Origin: Deltaproteobacteria bacterium
GTDB lineage: Bacteria > Desulfobacterota > Binatia > Binatales > Binataceae
Direction: 5' to 3'
NCBI GenBank assembly: GCA_021794015.1
Contig: JAJYRQ010000002.1
Location: 1-64,000, forward strand
Length of the DNA: 64,000 nt
Positions 43,645 to 51,752 of this stretch are shown piece by piece (within the stretch, counting starts at the first letter, position 1; each line of letters opens with the position of its first letter). Under the pieces are notes generated by a model. The model was not told where the DNA came from, searched no databases, and saw nothing but the letters and a program-made list of their open reading frames with translations. A program made the translations under genes and the position numbers.

Positions 43645-44046
43645 TTACCTTGTCTGTGCCGAGCGCACGATCACGCCGGTAAAAGCGGTGGCCGAACGGC
43701 CATCGGTGGTCGTCGCGGTCACGGTTGCGAGGTAATTGCCGGGCTTGACGTAGGTGTGGGCGAAGACCGTGGAAGGTCGCAACGCAGCCTGCCCGTCGCC
43801 GAAGTTCCAGAAGTAGGAGACAAACCCGGCACCCGCCGGGTCGCGCGCGCTCACGAAAAACGACGCCGTAAGCGGGGCCGCGCCCGAAGCGGGGGCGGCG
43901 GCGAGCGACACGCTTGGCGGCTGCCCGGCCGCCGCCGTTGTCCTTACGGAGGCAGCCGCGGCGAAGCCAGGCGGCCTCAGGGCCGGGCCCCCAGCCAACC
44001 AGACGAGCGCCACGGTTGCCAGACTGTAGGCCCGGGCCCGCGCCAT
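43645..44046 (-). CDS. Small secreted PKD-domain protein
   Basis: A 133-residue protein with a hydrophobic signal-like start (MARARAYSLATVALVWLAGG) and one PKD domain: PPSVSLAAAPASGAAPLTAS, then VSYFWNFGDGQ and TYVKPGNYLATVTATTTDG. The WNFGDG...H-x-Y-x-x-x-G-x-Y core is characteristic of PKD immunoglobulin-like folds used in surface and adhesion proteins. It is unusually short: one domain with no enzyme. It sits 7 bases upstream of the TPR lipoprotein gene, likely in one operon. Confidence 0.75.
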   Translation of the reverse strand: MARARAYSLATVALVWLAGGPALRPPGFAAAASVRTTAAAGQPPSVSLAAAPASGAAPLTASFFVSARDPAGAGFVSYFWNFGDGQAALRPSTVFAHTYVKPGNYLATVTATTTDGRSATAFTGVIVRSAQTR

Positions 44047-44203
44047 GGTACGCCGAGTTCGAGGCCGCGCCACGTGTGCGCAGGTTTTGCCGGCCCGGCC
44101 GTATCTGGTGCCTTTCACCGTCACGGATATGACATCCTTGCGGTCCGGTGATACTGCCCTCCCGGTTGACCAGGGGACTGGAGGCTTTGCCCGCAGGGCG
44201 GCG

Positions 44204-44548
44204 CTAGCCGCGCAGCAGCCAATCGCTCATGTCGAGGATCGCAGCGCTGCCGTCGGTCAGCACCAGCGATTTGGGCGAACGCCTTAGCTGGAGCCGGGCG
44301 ATCTCCACGGTTTTGGGCAGCAGGTAGGTGGCATTGTCGCCGTCGAGGGAGAACAGGCGCACGCGCTCCTCGCTGGGCTTTTCCGAGCCGGCGACCTCAT
44401 AGGGACTGACATGAAACTGCAACCCTCGGGCTCGGACGGCTCGGTCCGCGTAATCTTCCACCACCCCGACGAAGATAAGGGTGTTGTCGTCGCGGAAGTG
44501 CTTGCGATCCACGACGACTATCTGGTCTCCCTGCCTAAGCAGCGACAT
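44204..44548 (-). CDS. Hypothetical beta-rich protein
   Basis: A 114-residue protein without signal or membrane segment. It reads as alternating beta strands, MSLLRQGDQIVVVDRKHF, NTLIFVGVVEDY, RARGLQFHVSPYEV, VRLFSLDGDNATYLLP, SLVLTDGSAAI. Unknown family; LRQGDQIVVVDR at the start is SH3/OB-like in look. It diverges from larE and lies upstream of the PKD gene with a 157-base gap. Real coding is supported by strong strand-phase composition. Confidence 0.6.
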   Translation of the reverse strand: MSLLRQGDQIVVVDRKHFRDDNTLIFVGVVEDYADRAVRARGLQFHVSPYEVAGSEKPSEERVRLFSLDGDNATYLLPKTVEIARLQLRRSPKSLVLTDGSAAILDMSDWLLRG

Positions 44549-44694
44549 GGTAAACGCGCCGACCCTTCTTAGTGAAGACGGGTTTATCTTACACGCTTGT
44601 CGAGCGGACCGACATACGCTCTACTGGTGCGGTGGAGAAGGTGCCGAGCGCAAACCCGATTGGCGGCAGCCTTGCGACCCGACGCAGCGGTTTG

Positions 44695-45525
44695 ATGGAG
44701 CGTCCAGCGGCCAAGCTTGAACAACTGCGCGCGGTGCTCGAGCCGATGGATTCCCTGCTGGTGGCTTTCTCCGGCGGGGTTGACTCGACCTTGCTTCTCA
44801 AGGTCGCCTGCCAGACCCTCGGCCGCAGGGTGACGGCGCTTACCGCAGTCTCTCCAACCATGCCCGAAGAGGACCGCGAACTGGCCCGGACCACGGCCCA
44901 GGCGCTCGGGGTGAGGCACCTTGTGGTCGAGACCGACGAATTGGCAGTCGAAGGTTACGCCGCCAACGGCCCTAACCGCTGCTACCTTTGCAAGAGCCAT
45001 CTCTTCTCGATCTGCCGGCAACAGGCCGAGCGGATGGGCGCCCGGGAAATTGCGGACGGGCTCAACCTGGACGACCTGAACGATTATCGCCCCGGCATCC
45101 GCGCGGCCGGCGAAAAGCAAGTACGCCATCCGCTGGTCGAGGCCGAGATGACCAAGGCCGAGGTCCGCGAGATCTCGCGCTGGCTGTCGCTGCCGACCTG
45201 GGAACGGCCCGCATCTCCCTGCCTTTCGTCGCGGTTTCCCTACGGCACGTCGATCACGCATGAAGCGCTGCGCAAGGTAGGCAGCGCCGAGAAGCTCTTG
45301 CGTGGGCTGGGCTTTAGCGTCGTGCGCGTGCGCTATCACGGCGAGATGGCGCGCATCGAGCTCGGCGCGGCCGAGATCGGCCGGCTGCTGGAGCCCGGCA
45401 TGCGCCAGGCCGTGGACGGCGGTCTGCGCAGCCTGGGCTTTCGCTTCGTCGCCGTCGACTTGCGCGGTTTTCGCTCGGGCTCGCTCAACGAAGCGCTCGG
45501 TCTACCCGTTCCGCAGCGCGCCTAG
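44695..45525 (+). CDS. larE: ATP-dependent sacrificial sulfur transferase LarE
   Basis: LarE donates a sulfur from its own cysteine to the nickel-pincer cofactor used by lactate racemase LarA. The 276-residue protein has the PP-loop SGGVDS at 26-31 and the sacrificial cysteine in RPASPCLSSRFPYG at C176, the same number as in the L. plantarum enzyme, which supports ATG 44695 as start. A C-x-x-C (CYLC, 96-99) is also present. larA, larB and larC are not beside it, so the cofactor target may be encoded elsewhere. Confidence 0.9.
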   Translation: MERPAAKLEQLRAVLEPMDSLLVAFSGGVDSTLLLKVACQTLGRRVTALTAVSPTMPEEDRELARTTAQALGVRHLVVETDELAVEGYAANGPNRCYLCKSHLFSICRQQAERMGAREIADGLNLDDLNDYRPGIRAAGEKQVRHPLVEAEMTKAEVREISRWLSLPTWERPASPCLSSRFPYGTSITHEALRKVGSAEKLLRGLGFSVVRVRYHGEMARIELGAAEIGRLLEPGMRQAVDGGLRSLGFRFVAVDLRGFRSGSLNEALGLPVPQRA

Positions 45526-45677
45526 AGCGGAGCATTGAGCCGGCAAAGGTGCCGGGGGCGTTTAAGCAAAGCGCCCGCCGGCGGGCCTGCCCCGCCCCGC
45601 CAGCGGGGCGCATAACCCGCTTTGGGGCGCCGCCGTCGGCGGGGCATCGGCGCGAAACCAGGTCGCCCCGGCTTAAA

Positions 45678-46364
45678 TCAGCCGGCAAGCGCTCCGAGCA
45701 GCGCCTCGGCCATTTTCAGGTCTTCGGCGGTGGTAATCTTGAAATTGTCCCGCGCTCCGGGGACCACTTGCACCGTAGCGCCCAGCCGTTCGCATAGCTG
45801 GGCATCGTCGGTTGCCGTCCAGTTGTCGGCATATGCGGCGCGGTGCGCCCTCAGGATGAGCTCGCGCCGGAAGGCCTGGGGCGTTTGCGCCTGGAAGAGT
45901 TCGGCGCGTTCGACGGTGGCGACCAGTTGTCCGTCAACCACCCGCTTGAGCGTGTCCGCGCTTGGGATGGCAGCAATCGCGGCTCCAGAGCGCTCGGCCG
46001 TCGCGATGCAGGCGTCGAACAGCGCGGCGCTTGCCAGGGGACGGGCGGCGTCGTGGATCGCCACCAGCTCGCTTTCGGCGCTCACCAGTGCCAGCGCGTG
46101 ACGGACCGAATCCTGCCTGCGCGGGCCGCCCGGGACCAGCTTGAGCGGAATTTTCACCCCGGCAAGCTCGGCCAAGGAACGTGCCGCCGGCGCCATCCCT
46201 TCGGGCAGCGCAACGACAATTTCGACCACCGACCTTGCCGCAGCCGCCGAGCGCAGCGAGTAGAAGAGCATCGGTTGTCCCCCAAGCGTGACAAACGCCT
46301 TGGGTTGCCCCATCCCAAGGCGCAGACCGCTGCCGGCGGCCACTATGACGGCGCTCGCTCGCAT
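45678..46364 (-). CDS. ispD: 2-C-methyl-D-erythritol 4-phosphate cytidylyltransferase IspD
   Basis: IspD adds CMP to MEP in the non-mevalonate isoprenoid pathway. The 228-residue protein has the nucleotide loop AAGSGLRLGMGQPKAF near 9-24, GGPRRQDSVRHAL, the HDAARP motif, then DTLKRV and AQTPQAFRRELI, with TDDAQLCE and NFKITTAEDL at the end. All family motifs are intact. It follows carD with 135 bases between; the usual ispF partner is absent. The MEP enzyme gene dxr is also absent from its usual place beside rseP. Confidence 0.93.
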   Translation of the reverse strand: MRASAVIVAAGSGLRLGMGQPKAFVTLGGQPMLFYSLRSAAAARSVVEIVVALPEGMAPAARSLAELAGVKIPLKLVPGGPRRQDSVRHALALVSAESELVAIHDAARPLASAALFDACIATAERSGAAIAAIPSADTLKRVVDGQLVATVERAELFQAQTPQAFRRELILRAHRAAYADNWTATDDAQLCERLGATVQVVPGARDNFKITTAEDLKMAEALLGALAG

Positions 46365-46499
46365 CGCGGGCCTCAGCGCTTGAGCGTGAAAGCCGGGTGG
46401 ACGGCTAGGCCGGCAAGCCGGGACCGGCCGGGAGCCAAAGGCCGCGTCGGTGCGCCGAGCGACGCCCTGGTGTTGGGCTTAAGGCCGCAGGCCGCGGCT

Positions 46500-47021
46500 T
46501 TAGTTGGCAAAGATGGTTCGCAGGTCTTCGAGGATCTTTTCCTCGGGATAGGCCCTGGCGATCGACAGTTCTTTTACCAGCAGCGAGCGCGCGGTATCGA
46601 GCATCTTGCGCTCTCCAAAGGAGAGTTCCTTGTCTCCCTTGAGCACGAGCAAGTCGCGCAGGACCTTGGCGATTTCCAACGGCGATCCGGTCCTGATTTT
46701 TTCCGAGTACTCACGATACCGGCGGTTCCAGGTCTGAGCGTCGCCTTCGACCTTTTTTTGCCGCAGGATGCGGTAAATCTTGTTGACGACGTCTTTACCG
46801 ATAATACGTCTAAGGCCGGTTGCCCCTACGTTATCGGTCGGGATCATTACGGTCATGCGCTCCTGGCCAAGGATTTTCAGCACGTAGAACTTTCTTTCGG
46901 TGCCGGAAATCACGCGGCTTTGGATGTCCTCGATGACGGCCACGCCGTGAGCCGGGTAGACGACCTTTTCTCCTTTCCGGAAAGGCGGATTGATTCTGTT
47001 GTGGGTCGAGCCTTCGAGCAT
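46500..47021 (-). CDS. carD: CarD/CdnL-family transcriptional regulator
   Basis: CarD/CdnL binds the RNA polymerase beta subunit and stabilises open promoter complexes. The 173-residue protein has the RNAP-interacting Tudor-like N-domain (FRKGEKVVYPAHGVAVIEDI, KFYVLKILGQERMTVMIP) and the helical DNA-binding C-domain (RRYREYSEKIRTGSPLEIAK, LSFGERKMLDTARSLLVKEL). Position next to ispD is the classical delta-type arrangement. ATG 47021 is at a good distance from the fold. Confidence 0.92.
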   Translation of the reverse strand: MLEGSTHNRINPPFRKGEKVVYPAHGVAVIEDIQSRVISGTERKFYVLKILGQERMTVMIPTDNVGATGLRRIIGKDVVNKIYRILRQKKVEGDAQTWNRRYREYSEKIRTGSPLEIAKVLRDLLVLKGDKELSFGERKMLDTARSLLVKELSIARAYPEEKILEDLRTIFAN

Positions 47022-47189
47022 AGCCAGGACTCCGCGCCTACGGGTTTGGACGGACGAACACAGGCCAGCGGCCGGGGCGATAAAATCGCCGATAACGCCA
47101 CTCTAGCACAAAGCGCCGCCGTTTCCATCCCATGGCAGGGCTCGGCTTTCCAGGTCGGGGGTCCCGGATGGCGGCGGCGAGCGAAAGTG

Positions 47190-47729
47190 CTACAAACTGG
47201 CCGGCGCTTTGAGCTGCAGCTCCATGACGATTGCGTCTTGGCCGGGCCCGTAGTAGTTCCTACGCAACCGGCGTTCTTCGAAGCAATACCTGCGGTAAAG
47301 TCCCCGCGCGGCGACATTGCTGCGCCTGACTTCCAGGGTGATAAGCTCGCTCTCACTGGCGCGGGCTTCCCCGATCGCCGCGTCCATCAGGGCCGTCGCA
47401 ATTCCGAAGCGGCGAAACGCCGGGTGCACGGCGATGTTAAGCACGTGGTATTCGCTGCCAACCAGCCATCGACAGAGAAAGCCCACCACCGCACTCTCGT
47501 CCACGCTGTTCCAGACGGCCACGATAGTTCGGGAAAAAGCCAGCGAAAACTCGCGCTTGAACGCGTCGCGGCTCCAGGGCTGAGAAAAGGCCAGCCGCTC
47601 GATCTCAAGGATGCGCGGCAGGTCCAGCAGGGCGGCTCCTCTAATCGTGAAGGCACCGGTCACTTTTGCAGGCCTTCGCGGCTCAGCCGACGACTCCTTT
47701 CTGCCCTGGTCTAACAACGAGCGTGCCAT
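47190..47729 (-). CDS. rimI: Ribosomal-protein-alanine N-acetyltransferase RimI-like
   Basis: A 179-residue GNAT acetyltransferase. After about 24 variable residues it shows DLPRILEIERLAFSQPWSRD, VVGFLCRWLV...EYHVLNIAVHP, the acetyl-CoA loop RRFGIATALMDAAI, then TLEVRRSNVAARGLYRRYCF and RRNYYGPGQDAIVMEL. FxxPW and NYYxxG..DAxxM are diagnostic of RimI. A GTG at codon 23 is an alternative start. tsaB, which RimI often joins, is present at 62600 but not adjacent. Confidence 0.88.
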   Translation of the reverse strand: MARSLLDQGRKESSAEPRRPAKVTGAFTIRGAALLDLPRILEIERLAFSQPWSRDAFKREFSLAFSRTIVAVWNSVDESAVVGFLCRWLVGSEYHVLNIAVHPAFRRFGIATALMDAAIGEARASESELITLEVRRSNVAARGLYRRYCFEERRLRRNYYGPGQDAIVMELQLKAPASL

Positions 47730-48143
47730 CGTTCGGTTGTCGCGTTGGCCATACAGCCGCCGCCGGCTGCGTCCACGAGCCTTTGCGGCCGGCGGCGTTG
47801 TTGGTTGGGCGTTAGCGGGTAAATTGCTCCATTGCCGGGCTAGTGCGCCTTAATCTCGCTGTCCCCTTAATGATACAAGGATTTCAGGCGCAAGCTGCAA
47901 CGTTGGGACGCTGGCGGCGAGCAAAGGCAGCCCCGGCGCAGCGGCTGTGGCCGGTTTGCAGAGCTTGTGTCATGCGGCCCGGCAGCGCGGGGCTGGTTAT
48001 CCGCCCGGTGCGCAGGTCCGGAGCGGGCAGCGCGAAGCCGTCGCGCTCTTGGGAATCGCTCCGGTCGGGCGCGCTTTGGAAAGCGCGGCTTTCTTTGAGC
48101 GTTGCCAGGGCGCGTCGGCGCGCGGAGCGCCAAGGACGAACCC
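47730..48143. other. Intergenic region between divergent rimI and hemG
   Basis: No gene is seen in these 414 bases. CCTT-AATGATAC-AAGG near 47864-47879 is a short inverted repeat in AT-richer sequence that might be a binding site. A GCCGCCGCCGG/CCGGCGGC pair lies near 47760-47795. Promoter boxes are unclear. Confidence 0.3.
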
Positions 48144-49604
48144 ATGGAGGCGATCCGAATCGGCGTCATAGGCGGAGGAATAAGCGGTCTGGCCGCCGCC
48201 CACCGGCTGCGCGAGTTGACCGCCGGAAAGCCGGCGGAAGTGACGTTGTTCGAGGCCAGCGGGCGGCTGGGCGGCGTAATCGCCACGCAGCGCAGCGAAG
48301 GATTCGTCGTCGAGGCCGGCCCCGACGCCTTTTTGTCGGAAAAGCCGTGGGCGACCGCTTTGGCGCGCCGCCTCGGCCTGGAAGCGGAGTTAATCGGCAC
48401 GCGCAGCGAATTTCGCGCCACGCTGGTAGCTTGGCGGGGGCGGCTCTTCGAGGTGCCCGAGGGTTTCATGATGATGGCGCCCCGCCGCCTGGGCCCGTTG
48501 GTCAAGAGCGCGCTGCTTAGCCCCCTGGGAAAGCTCCGGATGGCGCTCGAGCCGTTGGTCCCGGCGCGTGGCGGAGACCAAGATGAGACTGTCGGCGCGT
48601 TCGTCAGGCGGCGTCTTGGCGCCGAGGCGCTAAATCGGCTGGTCGGGCCATTGGTCGGCGCGGTATACGGTGCCGATGTCGACCAGCTCAGCATGGCTGC
48701 CACGATGCCGCGCTTTTGGGGCATGGAGCGGGAATACAAAAGCCTGTTTCGCGGGCTGAGAGCGGCGGCGGCAAGCGCGGCGGCTGGCGCGGACGGCGTG
48801 CGGGGCGCCCGCTTTAGCCTCTTCGTCAGCTTTCGCGACGGGATGCAGACGCTTTGCGAGGCGCTGGCCGGGGCGCTGGGCGCGGCGGCGCGCGTGAAGG
48901 CCGAGGTCGTCGAGCTCGTGGCAAGCCGTGCCTCGGACGGTGCCCGGCGATGGTATGCGCGCCTTGGCGACGGCGCCGAGGTCGAGTTGGACGGCGTGAT
49001 TTGCGCGGCGCCAGCCTGGGCGACTGCGCGGCTGCTCAAGCGGCAGGCGCCCGAGTTGGCGGCCGGCCTGGAACGGATTCCTTACGCAACGGCGGCGGTC
49101 GCTACTTATGCCCTCGAGGAGCGCAGTTTTCTTAAGCCGCCCCGCATGGCCGGGATCGTGGTGGCGCCGGCGCGGGAGCGTCGCGCCTTCGCGGTTTCCT
49201 TTCCCAGCCTTAAATTCCCCGGTCGGGCGCCGCCTGGCGCGGTCCTGGTGCGGGTCTTTTTGCGCGCGCCGGACTTGGCGGCCAACCCGCAGCCGCTTGG
49301 CCAGGAGGCTTTGGCGCGGGCGGGTTTGTCCGAGTTGCGCGCCTTGCTCGGCGTTGGCGGAGAGCCACTTTGGTCGCGGGTGGCGCTTTGGCCGCGCGCC
49401 ATGGCCCACTACGCCGTGGGCCATCTGCAACTCGTCGATCGGCTGGAGCAGGAAGCGGCCGCGATCGGCGCCATTGCGCTGGCTGGCTCGGCCTACCGCG
49501 GCGTGGGAGTGCCGGATTGCATTCACAGCGGCGAACTGGCCGCCGAAAGGCTACTCGGCGCGTTGGCCGCAAGCCGCCAAGGGCCCGGCTGTCGGTTGAA
49601 TTAA
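48144..49604 (+). CDS. hemG: Protoporphyrinogen/coproporphyrinogen oxidase (HemY-type, FAD)
   Basis: This oxygen-dependent, FAD-binding oxidase carries out a late step of haem synthesis. The 486-residue protein begins with the dinucleotide loop VIGGGISGLAAAHRL, then FEASGRLGGVI and FVVEAGPDAFL. A middle region has FVRRRLGAEALNRLVGPLVGAVYGAD, and the C-terminus has IALAGSAYRGVGVPDCIHSG, typical of PgoX. Whether it acts on protoporphyrinogen (PPIX route) or coproporphyrinogen (CPIII route) is not visible. ATG 48144 has AAGGACG upstream. No other haem gene is in the window. Confidence 0.9.
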   Translation: MEAIRIGVIGGGISGLAAAHRLRELTAGKPAEVTLFEASGRLGGVIATQRSEGFVVEAGPDAFLSEKPWATALARRLGLEAELIGTRSEFRATLVAWRGRLFEVPEGFMMMAPRRLGPLVKSALLSPLGKLRMALEPLVPARGGDQDETVGAFVRRRLGAEALNRLVGPLVGAVYGADVDQLSMAATMPRFWGMEREYKSLFRGLRAAAASAAAGADGVRGARFSLFVSFRDGMQTLCEALAGALGAAARVKAEVVELVASRASDGARRWYARLGDGAEVELDGVICAAPAWATARLLKRQAPELAAGLERIPYATAAVATYALEERSFLKPPRMAGIVVAPARERRAFAVSFPSLKFPGRAPPGAVLVRVFLRAPDLAANPQPLGQEALARAGLSELRALLGVGGEPLWSRVALWPRAMAHYAVGHLQLVDRLEQEAAAIGAIALAGSAYRGVGVPDCIHSGELAAERLLGALAASRQGPGCRLN

Positions 49605-50150
49605 GCTTCCGATGGCGGGAAATTATTGGTTACTGCATAATATAGTGACAGCGGTTCGGCTCCGCCGGGGGCTTCTGTCATTCCCGCGCGCAGAGGGTCC
49701 TTCGGCGGTCCTCAGGGCCCGCCCTGAGCGAAGCCGAAGGGACGCCGAGGACGGCGGCTGGCGCGCGAAGGAATCCCGATCTTTCCCCTTGTCGGGGCGC
49801 CGCAATCCGAGATTCCCCTCGGCAGGGCTGGGGGCAGGCCTCGCGCGCGCCAGGCCATTGCATGGCGGCAGGGATGGAGACGGCCTTCGCCGTGGCATTG
49901 CGCTCCCGTTGGCCTGCCTGCGTCGCGCCCGGCCTGTCCGCGTGTGGGCACGCACAGGCAGGCGCGGCAGGCAGGTCGGGCAAGCTGCCGTGCGGCGAGC
50001 ACCGCGCGCGGGAATGACAAAGAGGGCGCCTGGCGAGCAGGATCGTGTAACTGTATTGTGCAGGTATCAATAATAGCGCGGTCTTTGTGACAAACGGTTC
50101 TCTACGGGCCTTGAACGGCTGTCGCCCTAGGGCCTCCGTTCCACCCCGGC
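49605..50150. other. Intergenic region dominated by a 342-bp inverted-terminal element
   Basis: It contains the element 49677-50018 and no credible gene. Downstream, 50019-50150 holds the presumed promoter of the GHKL module. Confidence 0.5.
49677..50018 (-). mobile_element. 342-bp element with perfect 15-bp terminal inverted repeats
   Basis: The element begins GTCATTCCCGCGCGC at 49677 and ends GCGCGCGGGAATGAC at 50018, a perfect 15-bp inverted pair. Inside, read on the minus strand, are GCACGGCAGCTTGCCCGACC, CCTGCCTGC...GCAGGCAGG arms, GGGAGCGCAATG and CCATGCAATGGCCTGGCGCG, shared with copies at 1-460 and 29022-29168. It has no coding capacity. No clear target duplication is visible (flanks CTTCT and AAAGAG). 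Confidence 0.7.
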
Positions 50151-50963
50151 ATGAACTTGACCTTTGACAATGCGGGCGAAGCGTGCGCGCGGGTAGACCT
50201 GGCGCAGGACAAGCCGGCCGTTGACCTGTCGACGGTCACCTTTTTCGAGCCCTTCGCGCTGATCTACCTGGGGATGTTCCTGCGCCACTATAACGCCAGG
50301 GGCAAAGGTTTCCAGGTGAGCTTGCCGACCAGTGGTGCCGCGAAGAAGTACCTCTCGAGTCAGAATTTCTTCGCCATGTTCAACTTCGACCCTGAGACGC
50401 TTGATCCGGGCCTACTGCGCCGGTTCACCGCCAGTTCGTCACTGGGCGATCTGATCGACATCGAGCAGCGCTGCGGGATTGACGAAGAGGTTGCGCGCCA
50501 AGTCAAGACGGTGATGGCAAAAACATCGGCGGCCGTGGACCTGGCGCTGGTTGAAGAAATCGTCGCCGAGCTCGTCAGTAACTTTGCCCGACACTCGCAG
50601 GGCCCACTGGCCGCGTTGGCGATGCAGTGGTACCCGAGGTTGCAGAGGATGAACTTGGCTATCGGCGACTGCGGCGTGGGCATCAGGAGCAGCCTTAGCT
50701 CAAACCCTAGGCATCGTGATCTTGCAAACAAGCCGCACTACGAGGCCGCGTGGAAGGCTTTCCAAGGCGGCGTAAGTCGGTCGCATGAAGGCGGCTTCGG
50801 CCTCAACACGGTCCTGCAAGATGTCGAAGATCTGGGCGGAACGCTGGTCCTTGCCACCGGAAATGGCTACGCGAGAAAATATCTTCGGGGACCTTTTCGT
50901 TACGGTCGGACGGCTTTCGATTTGCCCGGCGTTCAGATTGAAGTCCGGATCCCAACGCGATAA
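50151..50963 (+). CDS. STAS-GHKL ATPase fusion protein (anti-sigma/histidine-kinase-like)
   Basis: A 270-residue protein. Residues about 20-60 read like a STAS core (VDLSTVTFFEPFALIYLGMF then GKGFQVSLP). From about 130 it is a GHKL ATPase: N-box VEEIVAELVSNFARHS, G1 box IGDCGVGIRSSL, and G2-like GGFGLNTVLQDVEDLGG, followed by a beta strand VLATGNG. No kinase His domain is present, so it resembles an anti-sigma-like or switch ATPase. The next gene (13 bases away) is a DUF4325 STAS-like protein. Together they form a two-gene module; the target (sigma factor, or a defence effector) is not visible. Confidence 0.75.
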   Translation: MNLTFDNAGEACARVDLAQDKPAVDLSTVTFFEPFALIYLGMFLRHYNARGKGFQVSLPTSGAAKKYLSSQNFFAMFNFDPETLDPGLLRRFTASSSLGDLIDIEQRCGIDEEVARQVKTVMAKTSAAVDLALVEEIVAELVSNFARHSQGPLAALAMQWYPRLQRMNLAIGDCGVGIRSSLSSNPRHRDLANKPHYEAAWKAFQGGVSRSHEGGFGLNTVLQDVEDLGGTLVLATGNGYARKYLRGPFRYGRTAFDLPGVQIEVRIPTR

Positions 50964-50976
50964 GGAAGGGTCGGAG

Positions 50977-51366
50977 ATGCTCGTCAAAGTAACAGAACTC
51001 TCGCCCTCTTGCCTGACGAGGCTGCGAGGACGCAACGCCTACGACAGGCTTTGCGATTACCTCGCGAAGAGCCAGGAAGTGAGCGTTGATCTCGACACGG
51101 CAGACGCACCCTCAACGTCTTTTCTGGATGAGATGGTTTGCAAGCTGCTGCGCTCGGGCCTCTTGCCCCGGGTGACGTTCGTCGCCAGCTCGGAAAGGGT
51201 CAGGAGGAGGCTCTCGGAAATCGCCGGCGTTCGGGAGCTAGCGTTGAAGTTTAAGCCGGAGCCCAACGCAACGCCTCGGCCTGTTCCACCGGCCATCCCG
51301 CATTTCCAGGCTGAATACGAACCCCCAAGAAGGCGAACAGGCGCCCAGGGTCAGCCTCCGGGATAG
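50977..51366 (+). CDS. DUF4325 STAS-like protein
   Basis: A 129-residue protein with a STAS-like DUF4325 core: LTRLRGRNAYDRLCDYLAKS, EVSVDLDTADAPSTSFLDEMVCKLLRSG, and RVTFVASSERVRRRLSEIAG. The VxLDF-like strand followed by T-S-F-x-D-E is the typical signature. The C-terminal 30 residues are Pro/Arg-rich and disordered. GGAG lies before ATG 50977. It is co-directional with and 13 bases from the STAS-GHKL gene, a typical partner arrangement. Confidence 0.75.
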   Translation: MLVKVTELSPSCLTRLRGRNAYDRLCDYLAKSQEVSVDLDTADAPSTSFLDEMVCKLLRSGLLPRVTFVASSERVRRRLSEIAGVRELALKFKPEPNATPRPVPPAIPHFQAEYEPPRRRTGAQGQPPG

Positions 51367-51752
51367 TCATCTCCCCGCCGCTACCGGCACGTCTGGCCCG
51401 GACCGCGTAGCGCTACCTCGTAACCTGGACGGCTTGCTCAAGCGAGGGACCTGTGGCGCCCACTGCGGGTCGGGTAGGGCCCTCGCGCGAGCCGCATCCC
51501 GGAAGCCGGTACGGCTTGCTTCCGCAGCCGGCCAGTGCCCGATACGGCTCAGCAGCGAAGGACGGCTGTGTGGGGCGAAACCGACGGCTGGCCGGCCGTG
51601 GCCGGCTGTGCAGCGGAGACGTCTTGAGCAGCGGCCTCCGGCCGACGGTGAAAAAGCGGTGTGCAGCTCCGCGCGGGACGGCTTGTTGCTTAGGGAATCA
51701 GCGGGCGGCTAAGCTGGTCTTCTGACTGACCGAGGAGACAGCGGTCACCGTT
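51367..51752. other. Intergenic region upstream of leuC, no feature seen
   Basis: These 386 bases are GC-rich with short GGCTGGCCGGCC-type repeats near 51590-51610. No leader peptide with a Leu run, T-box or attenuator was recognised. Confidence 0.4.

Noticed and set aside
45843-47714. 623-codon plus-strand frame across ispD, carD and rimI
   Set aside because: Runs antisense over three genes with clear family motifs; composition is that of a shadow.
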